This document shows positions 44,960 to 54,057 of a stretch of 64,000 nt of DNA, one piece after another. The stretch is from positions 1 to 64,000 of the forward strand of contig JBMNIZ010000013.1 of the NCBI GenBank assembly GCA_050951405.1, given 5' to 3'. Each line of letters starts with the position of its first letter. Position 1 is the stretch's first letter. A program made the translations under genes and the position numbers. Below the pieces are notes generated by a model. It made no database searches and had not been told where the DNA came from. It saw nothing but the letters and a program-made list of their open reading frames with translations. This DNA is from JBMNIZ01 sp050951405 (GTDB taxonomy: Bacteria; Bacillota; DULZ01).

Positions 44960-46618
44960 TTAACCCTTAGCTCCCGGGATGGTACAGGGGATCTTGATCT
45001 GCTGCCCGATACGCAGGTTTTCCGGATCCAGACCCGGATTCAATTCCAAAATGGCCTCTACGGTGGTGCCGTATCTCTTGGCAATCTTGAAAAGGGTATC
45101 CCCCGGCTGGATCACATAAAAACGGATGCTGGGAGTTTCGTCGTCCTCATCGGGACAGGGCAGCGGCTGCCCATCTCTCAGAATATCCGTCACCACTTCG
45201 ATTTCCCTGGTTTCTGTGACCCGAGCTCTGATTTCAATAATGGCGGTCTGCTTCCATTTAAAGTTTTCGGGGACATAGACAGCCGGCGGGCATACCTCTT
45301 CTGGAGCAGGAATAGGCCCTTGGTTGGTCACATCCACATGTTCCACCCGTTTCATGTAGGATACATTCATGCCCGGCTTGACGCCTTTGGCTTCTACAAA
45401 GGTGGTAAAGGGTTCATCCAGAGACATTTCCCAAACTGCATTGGTACAGACGTCCACATAAAAAATTTGTTTGTGCAGGCTGCCGATAACCACAATCTTG
45501 TTCGGCAGGATTTTGCTTTCGGACCGGTTGATGTCAATCCTGGCATCCACCCGGGCAATTTTTCTGGCCGGCCTTTCAAAAGTGATGCCCGTATTCTCGA
45601 GAGCTATTTGCTGCTTGCCTTCGGCTACCACATGTTCTGCTTTGAGAATCTCTTTGACCACATCAATGCCGGGGCCACTGATATCGGTAACCACTGTAAT
45701 TTCTTTGGTGGCTACAGCCCTTACCACCAATTTGATAATGGCCGACTGGTTGGCGCTAGTGGGAGAAGTTAAATCTATCTTGACAAACTCCAACATGGCC
45801 TTGACTGTCACATCGGTTTTCGGTTCAACACCCGGCAGGTGCACAAAGGTGGTAAAATCTTCATCCAAGCTGAATTCAAACATTTGCCGAGTTTCTGCAT
45901 CGATATAGAAAATTTGTTTATGCAATACTCCCTGGACGATGATTTTGTTGGGCAGCACCTCTGTGGTGATATTGCGCACTTCCGCTATGGTATTTTTTAT
46001 TTTTGCCGCCTGAACGCCGGCAGGCAAATTAATATTGCTCATGATGTTGACCTGTTTTTCTGCTTCTCCCAAGACATCTTCCACTTTGACCTTTTCTTTG
46101 GTAATCTTCAACTTGAGACCGGGAGGAGCTTTCACATCGGTGATCACTTCCAGCTCCATAGTCTCTGTAGCGCGCACATGGATTTCCAAGATAACCGTCT
46201 GCTGCCATTCATCGCCGTCGGTGACCGTATCGGGAATATTGGTATGATCTACAAATTCCACCCTGGCATCTACATCAATGACCGAATCCGGCGTAGCCCC
46301 CGGCAATTCTACAAAAGTAGTAAACCTCTCATCCACCGGCAAATCATATACTGCATCTTCAATATAGGATATACCTCCCACTTCGGCAGACACATTGGCC
46401 ACCCAGCCAATTTGCTTGTGAAAAACCCCTTCGACGATGACTTTATCTTCCACAGGAGTAGCCTGCAGATCCCGCACTTCAGCCGTTACATCTTTGATTT
46501 TCCGGGCTTCCACCGGAAAAGTCACCACTGATCTCAAGTTCACCTGGGTAGTGTTTTCTCCCACCACATGCTGCACTTTCATTTTACGCCTAGTTACCTG
46601 AAAATGCGGATGCCCCAT
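44960..46618 (-). CDS. SipL-like spore protein: three SPOCS (DUF3794) domains and LysM
   Basis: 552 aa. Three ~150-residue DUF3794/SPOCS repeats, each with a K(I/V)(I/V)VxGxxHKQI motif and a (F)TTFVxxxG motif, are followed by a C-terminal LysM domain (YVIQPGDTLFKIAKRYGTT). This is the architecture of SipL, which binds SpoIVA and builds the clostridial spore coat base. Terminal LysM is required for that interaction in Clostridioides difficile. It follows veg by about 210 bases. ATG 46618; GGGGGG lies 13 bases away. Confidence 0.88.
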   Translation of the reverse strand: MGHPHFQVTRRKMKVQHVVGENTTQVNLRSVVTFPVEARKIKDVTAEVRDLQATPVEDKVIVEGVFHKQIGWVANVSAEVGGISYIEDAVYDLPVDERFTTFVELPGATPDSVIDVDARVEFVDHTNIPDTVTDGDEWQQTVILEIHVRATETMELEVITDVKAPPGLKLKITKEKVKVEDVLGEAEKQVNIMSNINLPAGVQAAKIKNTIAEVRNITTEVLPNKIIVQGVLHKQIFYIDAETRQMFEFSLDEDFTTFVHLPGVEPKTDVTVKAMLEFVKIDLTSPTSANQSAIIKLVVRAVATKEITVVTDISGPGIDVVKEILKAEHVVAEGKQQIALENTGITFERPARKIARVDARIDINRSESKILPNKIVVIGSLHKQIFYVDVCTNAVWEMSLDEPFTTFVEAKGVKPGMNVSYMKRVEHVDVTNQGPIPAPEEVCPPAVYVPENFKWKQTAIIEIRARVTETREIEVVTDILRDGQPLPCPDEDDETPSIRFYVIQPGDTLFKIAKRYGTTVEAILELNPGLDPENLRIGQQIKIPCTIPGAKG

Positions 46619-46790
46619 TATTTATTAAACCCCCCTTCCAGTAGTTTTCATCACAATATATGCATCGGCCTTGGAATTGTGCTACCTCCTTCCGCTCTCG
46701 CTGTGTTTTACTATATTCTATGAAAGGGAAAGCTGATTGTGTGCAAAATAGCTCCGGCTTTTCCTCCAAGGGAGCCCGTTGCTTTACCAC

Positions 46791-46824
46791 AAAAAAACCA
46801 CCGGACTTGATAAGCCCAGTGGTT
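46791..46824 (-). terminator. Terminator of veg
   Basis: On the minus strand AACCACTGGGCTT pairs with AAGTCCGGTGGTT (with G-T pairs) and seven T follow, two bases after the veg stop. Confidence 0.9.
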
Positions 46825-46826
46825 CT

Positions 46827-47105
46827 TCAACCTCTGACAACACTTATTCGCTTTTCACCCTCACTGTGGAGAACGCTCAATTCCACAGTTTCAGTTAACA
46901 CGTCCGTATAACTAAAAGAAACTCGCCTGGCCGGATTCCGATCTTCATCCAGCATGATCACAAAAATGTTAGGATAAGTCTGTTCCAAAACCCCTGTTCT
47001 TTCCACAACCTTTTTCCGGCCTCGATTGGCTCTCAACCTGATTTTGTGTCCAACGTAGTTATCCAGGTCACGTTTAATATCCGTTAGCACTCGTTTTGCC
47101 GCCAT
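46827..47105 (-). CDS. veg: Veg protein
   Basis: About 92 aa. GHKIRLRANRGRKKVVERTGVL is the Veg signature. Small SH3-like protein; in Bacillus it promotes biofilm gene expression by countering SinR and is strongly expressed. The ATG at 47105 follows GAGGTGG. Tandem strong promoters and a terminator make it monocistronic. Confidence 0.95.
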   Translation of the reverse strand: MAAKRVLTDIKRDLDNYVGHKIRLRANRGRKKVVERTGVLEQTYPNIFVIMLDEDRNPARRVSFSYTDVLTETVELSVLHSEGEKRISVVRG

Positions 47106-47134
47106 AAAAACCACCTCTTTCCCGATTCTCCTAC

Positions 47135-47205
47135 ATTGTACTATAAAATCTAGTTAATGTCAAATTAAATGCATTATTATACTTGAGAGATCCAGGTAAT
47201 GTCAA
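47135..47205 (-). promoter_or_regulatory. Tandem sigma-A promoters of veg
   Basis: Distal: -35 TTGACA (47200-47205), 18-base spacer, -10 TATAAT (47176-47181). Proximal: -35 TTGACA (47158-47163), 17-base spacer, -10 TACAAT (47135-47140). All hexamers are on the minus strand. The first ten bases after each -35 are also alike (TTAnCTnGAT). Confidence 0.9.
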
Positions 47206-47267
47206 GGTGGTTTTTGTAAGTTTGTAATTTTTTTTTGCATTAACTTTTTACTTGGAACCGTTCTCTG

Positions 47268-48131
47268 CTAATAAGGAGACTTGGGATAGCCCAGCCGGTA
47301 ACGGCCTTTAGTCTCTATTCCCCCAACCCCTTCAATACCGGTAATGGTAGTGCCGATTATATCTTTGATGGAAACGCTTTCATTAATGGAAGTATAGGCC
47401 AGTTTTTCCACTAGATAAACGGGGTCGTAGGCATGAATCAGGACTCTCCGAGGGGAACTGGCAAAATTGGCACCAGCCGCCAAAATCCCTTCATAATGCG
47501 ACTGGCAGGCCCCGGCAAAAATCACCAGATCGTCGCGTCCCGGCACCAGCCGGCGCACTTTCTTCACTCCCTCAATGAAATATTTAGAAGACCTGTAATT
47601 GTCCAGGCTGCTAAAATCCCTCGTGCCCTTTTTCAGGGAATCGTGACCAGTCAAAACTAAAATATCCGGATTATACTCTTTAACCAATTCCACTACTTTG
47701 TCGGGTTGTTCCTTTTCCGGAATATTAAAGCCATAAGCCGGGATATCAAGTTGTCTATAGGCGCTCATACACTTTTCCAGATATTCCTCATCCCCGTCCA
47801 GATGCAACACTTTGCCGGGCACTTCAAAGTATTCGTTTTCTCCGCCGTCCAGATTGCGGTACAAACCGCTCTTTTTTCTTTCCATTTCCCGCCGGGCATA
47901 CACACTGCGCAGGCATTTACTATGCTTCTGAATGCATTGGTGGCGGTACAGAAAAATCTCCGTTGCGTCTTTTTTTTCCAAATCGGTTAAAGGAGCATCT
48001 ACCAATAGGCGTACATCCATGCCCGCCAGAAGAGCTTCCCCCGTCTCTTGTCTAATCTCCTTAATTTTAAAAAAAATATCTCCCCCATAGGATTTTCTCA
48101 CTACTATATCGCCAGGTTTAAAATATTGCAA
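47268..48131 (-). CDS. yabG: Sporulation-specific protease YabG
   Basis: About 287 aa. Begins MQYFKPGDIVVRKSYGGDIFFKI from TTG 48131 (GGGGGG at seven bases), the family start. HLDGDEEYL, LVLTGHDSLKKG and IFAGACQSHYEGILAAGANFASSP carry the conserved residues proposed to be catalytic (His, Cys). It processes coat proteins and, in clostridia, the germinant-receptor proteins CspBA and pre-SleC. Confidence 0.94.
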   Translation of the reverse strand: MQYFKPGDIVVRKSYGGDIFFKIKEIRQETGEALLAGMDVRLLVDAPLTDLEKKDATEIFLYRHQCIQKHSKCLRSVYARREMERKKSGLYRNLDGGENEYFEVPGKVLHLDGDEEYLEKCMSAYRQLDIPAYGFNIPEKEQPDKVVELVKEYNPDILVLTGHDSLKKGTRDFSSLDNYRSSKYFIEGVKKVRRLVPGRDDLVIFAGACQSHYEGILAAGANFASSPRRVLIHAYDPVYLVEKLAYTSINESVSIKDIIGTTITGIEGVGGIETKGRYRLGYPKSPY

Positions 48132-48286
48132 ACCGGATCCCCCCTTGGAAATGTTCACAGCCTTTTTACTATGTTATGAATGGCCGGTATCAATGGTGAG
48201 GCCAGACACTTTTCCCTTTCTTTCCTCATATTTTATTGGCAAGAAGGGTGCTGTTGACTAAATAAATAAGCTTGGAGGAAAAAAAG

Positions 48287-49102
48287 ATGTGGACGGCTGT
48301 AGTTCCTGCCCATAATGAAAGCGGCAGAATCGGCCGGGTTCTGACTAACCTCACCCTGCTGCCACTGGATCGCATCCTGGTAATTGCCAACGGCTGTACC
48401 GATACCACCGTAGAAGACGTGCTGGGGACGCAGAATAAAAAAACCGAGCTGCTGATTTTTGCTGAAAAGCTGGGCATCGATATTCCTCGTTCAATAGGCG
48501 CCAAGCGCTCCCTGGATCTGGGTGCAGCGGGAGTTCTTTTTGTTGATGGAGATATGACGGGAAATTTCAACGAACACTTATTAAAGCTCATCAAAGCTGT
48601 CAACGAAGGTTGGGATCTGGCTTTGACCAACTGCTATCCTTATATCACCTACCGTCAACCCTTGTCGGCCAAGACTATTGCCTTTCGGGCCAGATTAAAT
48701 CGGAAACTGGGTCTTTTTCATCAGTTGGGTATCGCTTCTCCTGCTCACGGCCCCCATGCCGTGTCTCGCCGTCTTCTCCATTCCCTCCCTTTGGAAGCAT
48801 TCGCCATCCCTCCCGTCCTCTTGACTCTGGCCCAACAAAAAGGTCTGGCCATCGGGGTAGCCACTTCCCTTCCCCACCGGGCTTTGGAATCCCCATGGAG
48901 AGACGACCGGCACGGGGAGCTTATCGCCGAAACCATTATTGGAGATTGTTTGGAAGCTATTTGCCTGGCGGAAGGAAGGCCCCGGAGCCGGATTATTGGC
49001 CGGGAGGAAATGCTGGGTTATCACCCGGAAAGAAGGTGGGATCTGCTGGAGGAGTATCTAAAAAGCGGGTATAAAAGCCCGCCTTCACACAATGGGATAT
49101 AA
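48287..49102 (+). CDS. Family 2 glycosyltransferase
   Basis: About 271 aa. GT-A fold: VVPAHNESGRIGRVL at the start, NGCTDTTVE, and the DxD-like VDGDMTG. No TM segment. Similar genes sit beside yabG-veg in many spore-forming Clostridia, so a spore-surface glycan is possible (inference). ATG 48287 behind GGAGG. Confidence 0.85.
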   Translation: MWTAVVPAHNESGRIGRVLTNLTLLPLDRILVIANGCTDTTVEDVLGTQNKKTELLIFAEKLGIDIPRSIGAKRSLDLGAAGVLFVDGDMTGNFNEHLLKLIKAVNEGWDLALTNCYPYITYRQPLSAKTIAFRARLNRKLGLFHQLGIASPAHGPHAVSRRLLHSLPLEAFAIPPVLLTLAQQKGLAIGVATSLPHRALESPWRDDRHGELIAETIIGDCLEAICLAEGRPRSRIIGREEMLGYHPERRWDLLEEYLKSGYKSPPSHNGI

Positions 49103-49292
49103 TGTTGTTCATTAGAAAAAATGAGCCCCTTAGCCAGAATCCAAAAACCGGGAAAAGACCATGGTCCGGCCTTGGCTTGTCCAAAAACTTACTCATCTGC
49201 CAGGGATTTGGCAATGAAAAAGCTCCCCTTCTCCTTTATAATAAATCCTAACCAGAATTGACACAAATTAGCGCAGGCAAGGGGAGATTTTG

Positions 49293-49928
49293 TTGCAGAA
49301 GATGCGGAAATTAATACTTATTGGAACCGGATTGCTCCTACTACTTATCTTGCTGCCGCTGAAAGCGGAGGCGGCATCCTTCCGGTACACCGTTAGACCG
49401 GGAGACACGATTTTTAAGCTGAGCCAGAGATTCTACGTTTCCCAGGAGGAAATCATTAAAATTAACGGCTTGAAAAATCCTTCCTTGATCCACCCCGGAC
49501 AAATAATCATTATCCCCGACGGCAAGACCACTGCCTCCCGCAGCGCCGGTCCCCTTCGCTCCTCGACGGGAATTACCAACGAAGACCTGCGGCTGCTGGC
49601 ACAGGTGGTATATGGGGAAGCCAGGGGCGAACCTTATTTGGGGCAGGTAGCCGTGGCAGCGGTAGTCCTCAACCGGGTGAAAAGTAACGATTTCCCCAAC
49701 ACCATCAGAGGGGTAATTTTTCAGCCCTGGGCTTTTACCGCCGTCCATGACGGCCAGTTCTACCTGGAACCTGATGCCACTGCCTGGCAGGCGGCAGCAG
49801 AAGCGGCCCGAGGAGTTGATCCCACTGGAGGCGCTCTTTATTACTGGAATCCGGCTCGAGCTACCAATAGCTGGATTTGGACCAGGCCCATCATTTGGCG
49901 AATAGGCAATCATGTTTTTGCCCGATAA
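49293..49928 (+). CDS. LysM plus SleB-type cell-wall hydrolase
   Basis: About 211 aa. Signal peptide (LILIGTGLLLLLILLPLKAEA), one LysM (YTVRPGDTIFKLSQRFYV, ~30-75), then the Hydrolase_2 domain (LLAQVVYGEARGEPYLGQVAVAAV, catalytic Glu; GALYYWNPAR). A second SleB-like enzyme besides the ypeB-linked one, here with its own wall-binding module. TTG start at 49293 six bases after GGGGAG; ATG 49302 is the alternative. Confidence 0.9.
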   Translation: MQKMRKLILIGTGLLLLLILLPLKAEAASFRYTVRPGDTIFKLSQRFYVSQEEIIKINGLKNPSLIHPGQIIIIPDGKTTASRSAGPLRSSTGITNEDLRLLAQVVYGEARGEPYLGQVAVAAVVLNRVKSNDFPNTIRGVIFQPWAFTAVHDGQFYLEPDATAWQAAAEAARGVDPTGGALYYWNPARATNSWIWTRPIIWRIGNHVFAR

Positions 49929-49953
49929 AAAAGGCCCATCAGGGCCTTTTTTT
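49927..49953. terminator. Bidirectional terminator
   Basis: AAAAGGCCC-ATCA-GGGCCTTTT with six or seven A before and T after, so it can stop transcripts from both sides. Confidence 0.9.
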
Positions 49954-50086
49954 AACAGCTGCTTCTCTTGCACTGTTTTTCCTGGAGCATCTTCCTGGCT
50001 GCTCGTAAAAACAAGTGATACATGATTATTCTCCGGTTGATCTTTTTTAAAGCACGAATCCGGGACAGGGTAACCGCCTCCTCCAA
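49952..50086 (-). CDS. Possible small basic protein, 44 aa
   Basis: TTG at 50086 (AGGA about eight bases upstream) to a TAA fused to the terminator hairpin. The peptide is basic and helical (RIRALKKINRRIIMYHLFLRAARKML) with a cysteine-containing tail (CKRSSC). Not recognised. A stop placed exactly at a terminator supports it being real; the start codon is uncertain. Confidence 0.4.
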   Translation of the reverse strand: MEEAVTLSRIRALKKINRRIIMYHLFLRAARKMLQEKQCKRSSC

Positions 50087-50153
50087 AACAGGTATCCTAT
50101 TACCATTATTTCCGGATAGGCAGCCGCTTATGCAGTTTTACCAGCTTTTAGTT

Positions 50154-50624
50154 TTACTTGGTATATTTATCGGCTACTTTGGATGCACCGGCGGAATCAG
50201 GTTTGATCTTGGCTTCAAATCCGTTGCCCACCACCATCCCCACAATCTCCCGGATCAATTCTTTCGTAGAGCCATTGGGGCCGATATCCAGGTGAATTTC
50301 CACGTCCAGATCATGGTGGCCGTTTTCGGAAAGTTTTTCCGCCAATTTACTGGCCGTATCCAGGCTCAGGGAAGTCTCATAAAAAATTCTCTGCCGCAGG
50401 CTTTCAATTTTGCGGTGAAAACTTTTGCAGTAATAGTAACGGGCTCCTTTCCCCACCTGATGGATAATCACCGCCGTGACAAAACAAGTCTCCTCCCGCA
50501 CCTGGGAATCGGTTCCGATGATCAGCTTGTAGGTGCCCTGGGGATTAGTTGCCATAAACTGGGCAATATCCAGATACATGGCTTCCAAGGGCAGTTTTCC
50601 TTTACTAGGGCTGATAAAATCCAT
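50154..50624 (-). CDS. YkuK family protein (DUF458, RNase H-like)
   Basis: 156 aa. IGTDSQVREETCFVTAVI and the ARYYYCKSFHRKIESLRQRI region are typical of the DUF458/YkuK family, predicted to have an RNase H-like fold. LDIGPNGSTKELIREIVGMV is the conserved C-terminal motif. Exact role unknown. It follows ksgA by 44 bases. Confidence 0.87.
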   Translation of the reverse strand: MDFISPSKGKLPLEAMYLDIAQFMATNPQGTYKLIIGTDSQVREETCFVTAVIIHQVGKGARYYYCKSFHRKIESLRQRIFYETSLSLDTASKLAEKLSENGHHDLDVEIHLDIGPNGSTKELIREIVGMVVGNGFEAKIKPDSAGASKVADKYTK

Positions 50625-50668
50625 AGTCCATCTACCTTCTTTCCTGCGGCCCAGACCAGCTTTAGCCT

Positions 50669-51550
50669 CTAATGTTTCAGACCGGACAAAGCGCCGGCCA
50701 CTCTGGAAAATTCCTGTAAATCCAGCTCTTCGCCTCTCCTTTGACCATTGATGCCTGCCTCAACCAAACGACAAGCCAGTTCCTTCTTAGAAATATCCTG
50801 AAAACAACCGGCCAGAGCATTGAGCAGGGTCTTGCGTCTCTGGCCAAAAGCGGCTCTGACCACGGCAAAAAACAGTTTTTCATCCTCCACCAAAACAGCC
50901 GGTTGCTCCCGGATCTTTAAATTGAGAACCACTGACTCCACCAAAGGGGCAGGCAGAAAGGCACTGGCCGGCACCCGGCAGATAATTTCCGGCACGGCAT
51001 AATACTGAACCGCCACGGAAAGAGCCCCGTAATCTTTGCTACCCGGACCTGCTTTGATGCGCTGCCCTACTTCCTTTTGGATCATGATGACCAGATGTTC
51101 TATGCTGTACTTTTCCTCCAGCAGTCGCATAATAATCGGGGTGGTGATATAATAGGGCAGGTTGCCTATAACCTGATACCGCCTCTGGCCGCGTGACGGA
51201 TAGATTGCCGCCACCAGCCGGTCCAGATCAAGCTGCAGAATATCCTGCTGCAAAATCCTCACATTGGATAAGCCCTCCAAATTTTTTTCCAAAATCGGGA
51301 GGAGATCCCCGTCGATTTCTATGGCAAGAACCTGTCCCGCCCTTTTGGCTAGTAAGCCGGTCATGGTTCCCAATCCGGCCCCGATTTCCACCACCAGATC
51401 CTCTTCCCCCAGCTGGGCCGCATCCACGATCTTGTGAATAATGTGTCTATCAATCAAAAAATTCTGCCCCAACCTTTTTTTCGGCTGTAGCCTGTTTTTG
51501 CTGAGCAGCTCTTTTGTCTTTTTGAGCAAACTCTGTTCCGCCAAAGGCAA
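50669..51550 (-). CDS. rsmA: 16S rRNA dimethyladenosine transferase KsgA (RsmA)
   Basis: 293 aa. SAM-binding motif VVEIGAGLGTMTGLL, the substrate motif IGNLPYYITTPII (NLPY) and the N-terminal KKRLGQNFLID are all present. It dimethylates the two adjacent adenines in the 3'-end hairpin of 16S rRNA. TTG start at 51550 with AGGGCGG. The open frame upstream on the same strand (to 51699) may reflect a long leader. Confidence 0.95.
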   Translation of the reverse strand: MPLAEQSLLKKTKELLSKNRLQPKKRLGQNFLIDRHIIHKIVDAAQLGEEDLVVEIGAGLGTMTGLLAKRAGQVLAIEIDGDLLPILEKNLEGLSNVRILQQDILQLDLDRLVAAIYPSRGQRRYQVIGNLPYYITTPIIMRLLEEKYSIEHLVIMIQKEVGQRIKAGPGSKDYGALSVAVQYYAVPEIICRVPASAFLPAPLVESVVLNLKIREQPAVLVEDEKLFFAVVRAAFGQRRKTLLNALAGCFQDISKKELACRLVEAGINGQRRGEELDLQEFSRVAGALSGLKH

Positions 51551-51697
51551 AACCGCCCTTCAAAGTCGTCAAACTGCAGAGCTCCGTTTTCGGGGGCATC
51601 TTGGCACGGATCCAGCATTGAACCGTAAAAAAATGGGTTCAAAAGCAAGGTTGGCAGAAAAAAGACTGCCATAATGATGATTACTGCTATTATAGTC

Positions 51698-51726
51698 ATT
51701 ATAGCCTATTTATCCACAGGCTACAA
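51698..51726 (-). promoter_or_regulatory. ksgA promoter with a DnaA box in the spacer
   Basis: On the minus strand -35 TTGTAG (51721-51726), a 17-base spacer and -10 TATAAT (51698-51703). The plus strand of the spacer has an exact TTATCCACA at 51710-51718. Confidence 0.6.
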
Positions 51727-51740
51727 TTTTTATCACCGGC

Positions 51741-51765
51741 AAAAAAAAAGACCGGCTTCCCGGTC
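51741..51765 (-). terminator. Terminator of the first yabE-like gene
   Basis: On the minus strand GACCGG-GAAG-CCGGTC, then nine T. Confidence 0.9.
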
Positions 51766-51772
51766 CTGCTTT

Positions 51773-52768
51773 CTACTCAAGGAGATAAACCTTCACCCTT
51801 CTCCGTCCCCACTTGGCGGCATCTTCTTCGCTTTCCACGAAAACATCGATGCGGTTGCCCTTAATGGCGCTGCCGATATCTTCCGCCTTACCCGGTCCAT
51901 AGCCCTCCACGTAAAGCCTGGTTCCCAGGGGGATAACCCGGGGATCTACAGCTATAGATCCAATTTTCGGCCAGGTACCCGTATAAGTTCTATTGCCGGT
52001 GGGGGCATAAGCAGTGGCAATCATTGATTTCGCCTCTTTAAAGCGGTAATTAATCCCGCCCCGAGAGACTACTTGCAAAGTGCCCACCCTGATCTTCTCA
52101 GGTACAGGCTCTTGCACCACCTTTTTGCTGACCAATTCCTTTTCTACCATCTGCCCATCTTCATAGGTAATTCGGTAGGTATTGTAACAAATTCCTATCT
52201 TGCCTTTTTGCACAGTCTTGACCAATCCCCGTTCCAGTTCATGATCCGGCTGCCGAACAACCTGAAAGGGCAGTTCTTCCTTTTCCACCACCTCTTCCAC
52301 CCTGATCCTCACGACTTTGATGACAGTTTCCTCATCAACAAATTTCTCCCTTTCCGGTTCAACCCGATCCTGAGCTCCCAGTTCTACTCCTGCCTTGCGC
52401 AAAATCTCCCCTACCGTATCCGGTAGAGTTGTAACTTCCAACTGTTGACCGTCCACCTCAATCCATGCCTGAAAAGCCCTGGTAATGATTATTTCCATGC
52501 CGTCCTGCAAAGCAGCGTCCACTGCCGGTTCAACTTGATCATGGGGATTTAAAGTGACCCCCTCATCGGCCAGCAGTTGTCCCACGCTTTGGGCAAAACT
52601 GACCACTTGCTTGGTTTCACCATCGACCACTATCTGGATGTCTTTGCGGGCCCAGGCATAACCGGAAATGGCACCGCTTACCACCAGTAACGCCACCAAC
52701 CCAAAAATGAAGTTGTTCCACTTTTTCAGAGCTTTGGTCTGGCGCCACCGGCTTATCCAGCCCTCCAT
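51773..52768 (-). CDS. YabE-like protein: DUF348, G5 and 3D domains
   Basis: About 331 aa. N-terminal TM anchor (~20-42), two ubiquitin-like DUF348 repeats, a G5 domain (KEELPFQVVRQPDHELERG), then a C-terminal 3D domain with ATAYAPTG, AVDPRVIPLGT and DVFVESEEDAAKWGRR. This is the double-psi barrel of Rpf2/YabE-type muralytic transglycosylases, with three conserved Asp. Thought to act on peptidoglycan in outgrowth. GGGAGG before ATG 52768. Confidence 0.9.
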   Translation of the reverse strand: MEGWISRWRQTKALKKWNNFIFGLVALLVVSGAISGYAWARKDIQIVVDGETKQVVSFAQSVGQLLADEGVTLNPHDQVEPAVDAALQDGMEIIITRAFQAWIEVDGQQLEVTTLPDTVGEILRKAGVELGAQDRVEPEREKFVDEETVIKVVRIRVEEVVEKEELPFQVVRQPDHELERGLVKTVQKGKIGICYNTYRITYEDGQMVEKELVSKKVVQEPVPEKIRVGTLQVVSRGGINYRFKEAKSMIATAYAPTGNRTYTGTWPKIGSIAVDPRVIPLGTRLYVEGYGPGKAEDIGSAIKGNRIDVFVESEEDAAKWGRRRVKVYLLE

Positions 52769-52898
52769 ATCCAACCTCCCATAAATGCCGCCATGAGCGG
52801 CAGTTTTGATCAGCAATGATTGGTCAGCTTGATGTGTATTCGACACTGGACGGATAATTCCTTTGGGATAAAATGGCGGAAAAATACAGCTTTTGTAT

Positions 52899-53867
52899 TT
52901 AATCCGCCAATAGATAGACCTGAACTATGCGGCGCCCCCATTGACGGGCTTCCTGCTCCGTGTCCATAAAAACATCGATTCGATCTCCTTTAATCAAGCC
53001 GCCTGTATCCTGGGCTTGAGCGTAGCCATACCCTTCCACGTAAACTCTTGTCCCCAAAGGAATCACTTTGGGGTCTACGGCGATCACCCCCCTGTAGGGA
53101 TAAATTCCTGTAGCCGTAGGATTTCCCGTATGAGTATAAGCAGTGGCTTCCATGGTCATTGCCTTATGCACATTAACCAGATGGCCCCGGGCCACAGGCC
53201 TGCTTTGATCTAGTATCCCGTAAGCTACAATTTTTCTCTGGGGTTTGGCAAGGATCTCAGTGTGCAAGACTTTTCGCTCTGTCTCCTGTCCGTTGACGGT
53301 AAGAATCAAAACTTCTTGCCTGGCCCAGCCATTTTTCCCCTCCTGCAGCACTGCTCTTTGTCCCCGTTCCATTTGCCCATCCGGTTGATGAAAAGTGTCA
53401 AAGGGCAAGGGAATTGTCTCTTCCACAGTCTTTTCCTGGATCCGGGTCAGCTTGATGTAGCCGCCACCGGCCTCTGCAGATTCCAGATTAATTTCCAGCT
53501 GGTCCAAGGGCCCTGTATACACTTGCTCTTTTTGCAAAAGCTCTAAGGGATCCGGGCAGGCCAAAAGCACCTTCCATTCTTTTCCGTCCACTTCCAAGCG
53601 GACCTCTTCTGCCCTCAAAATGTGGATCTCCATTCCATCCTGCAAAGGGCTGGCGGTACAAGGAATTACTTTGTCTTCAGGCCGTATTTCCAGACCGGCC
53701 GTCTTCAAAGCCTGCCCAACTGTCAAAGCAAAAGTGGTTACCGGTATTACTTCCTCGCCGTCGATCACATCTACCGTTTTCAATGCTGCGAAAGCTCCCG
53801 TGACCATGAGAGCGCTTGCCAAGAATACCGCCGTCATCCAAATGGCTGTCCTTTTCAAGGATAACAT
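52899..53867 (-). CDS. Second YabE-like protein: DUF348, G5 and 3D domains
   Basis: About 322 aa, paralogue of the gene 130 bases downstream. Signal/anchor (~8-28), DUF348 repeats, G5 and a C-terminal 3D domain (ATAYTHTGNPTATG, AVDPKVIPLGT, IDVFMDTEQEARQWGRR). The N-terminus is closer to a cleavable signal than in its paralogue, so this one may be released. The ATG at 53867 or 53870 follows GAGGTG. Confidence 0.9.
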   Translation of the reverse strand: MLSLKRTAIWMTAVFLASALMVTGAFAALKTVDVIDGEEVIPVTTFALTVGQALKTAGLEIRPEDKVIPCTASPLQDGMEIHILRAEEVRLEVDGKEWKVLLACPDPLELLQKEQVYTGPLDQLEINLESAEAGGGYIKLTRIQEKTVEETIPLPFDTFHQPDGQMERGQRAVLQEGKNGWARQEVLILTVNGQETERKVLHTEILAKPQRKIVAYGILDQSRPVARGHLVNVHKAMTMEATAYTHTGNPTATGIYPYRGVIAVDPKVIPLGTRVYVEGYGYAQAQDTGGLIKGDRIDVFMDTEQEARQWGRRIVQVYLLAD

Positions 53868-54024
53868 CATTGACACCTCAATCCATTCTATGCTCCTCTA
53901 CAGCATTTGTAGACCTAACGGCTAGTATCTCCAAAAACCACCTGTTTTTAAACTTCCGGCCGTAGATGAGCCGTCGACAATGGACCATGGGGAAAATTTC
54001 AGGCCGAGGCATGTTTTACCAAAG

Positions 54025-54055
54025 AAAAAACCCCTGGGGTAATCTCCCAAGGGAT
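54025..54055 (-). terminator. Terminator between the export operon and the second yabE gene
   Basis: On the minus strand AATCCCTTGGG pairs with CCCCAGGGGTT (one mismatch) and T runs follow. It lies ~160 bases upstream of yabE and ~210 bases after the permease stop. It may end the export operon or act as an attenuator in the yabE leader. The region 53868-54024 shows no gene. Confidence 0.8.
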
Positions 54056-54057
54056 TT

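Noticed and set aside
51454..51699. Minus-strand 81-codon frame upstream of and overlapping ksgA
   Set aside because: Its start overlaps the ksgA promoter -10 and there is no ribosome site; treated as ksgA leader.
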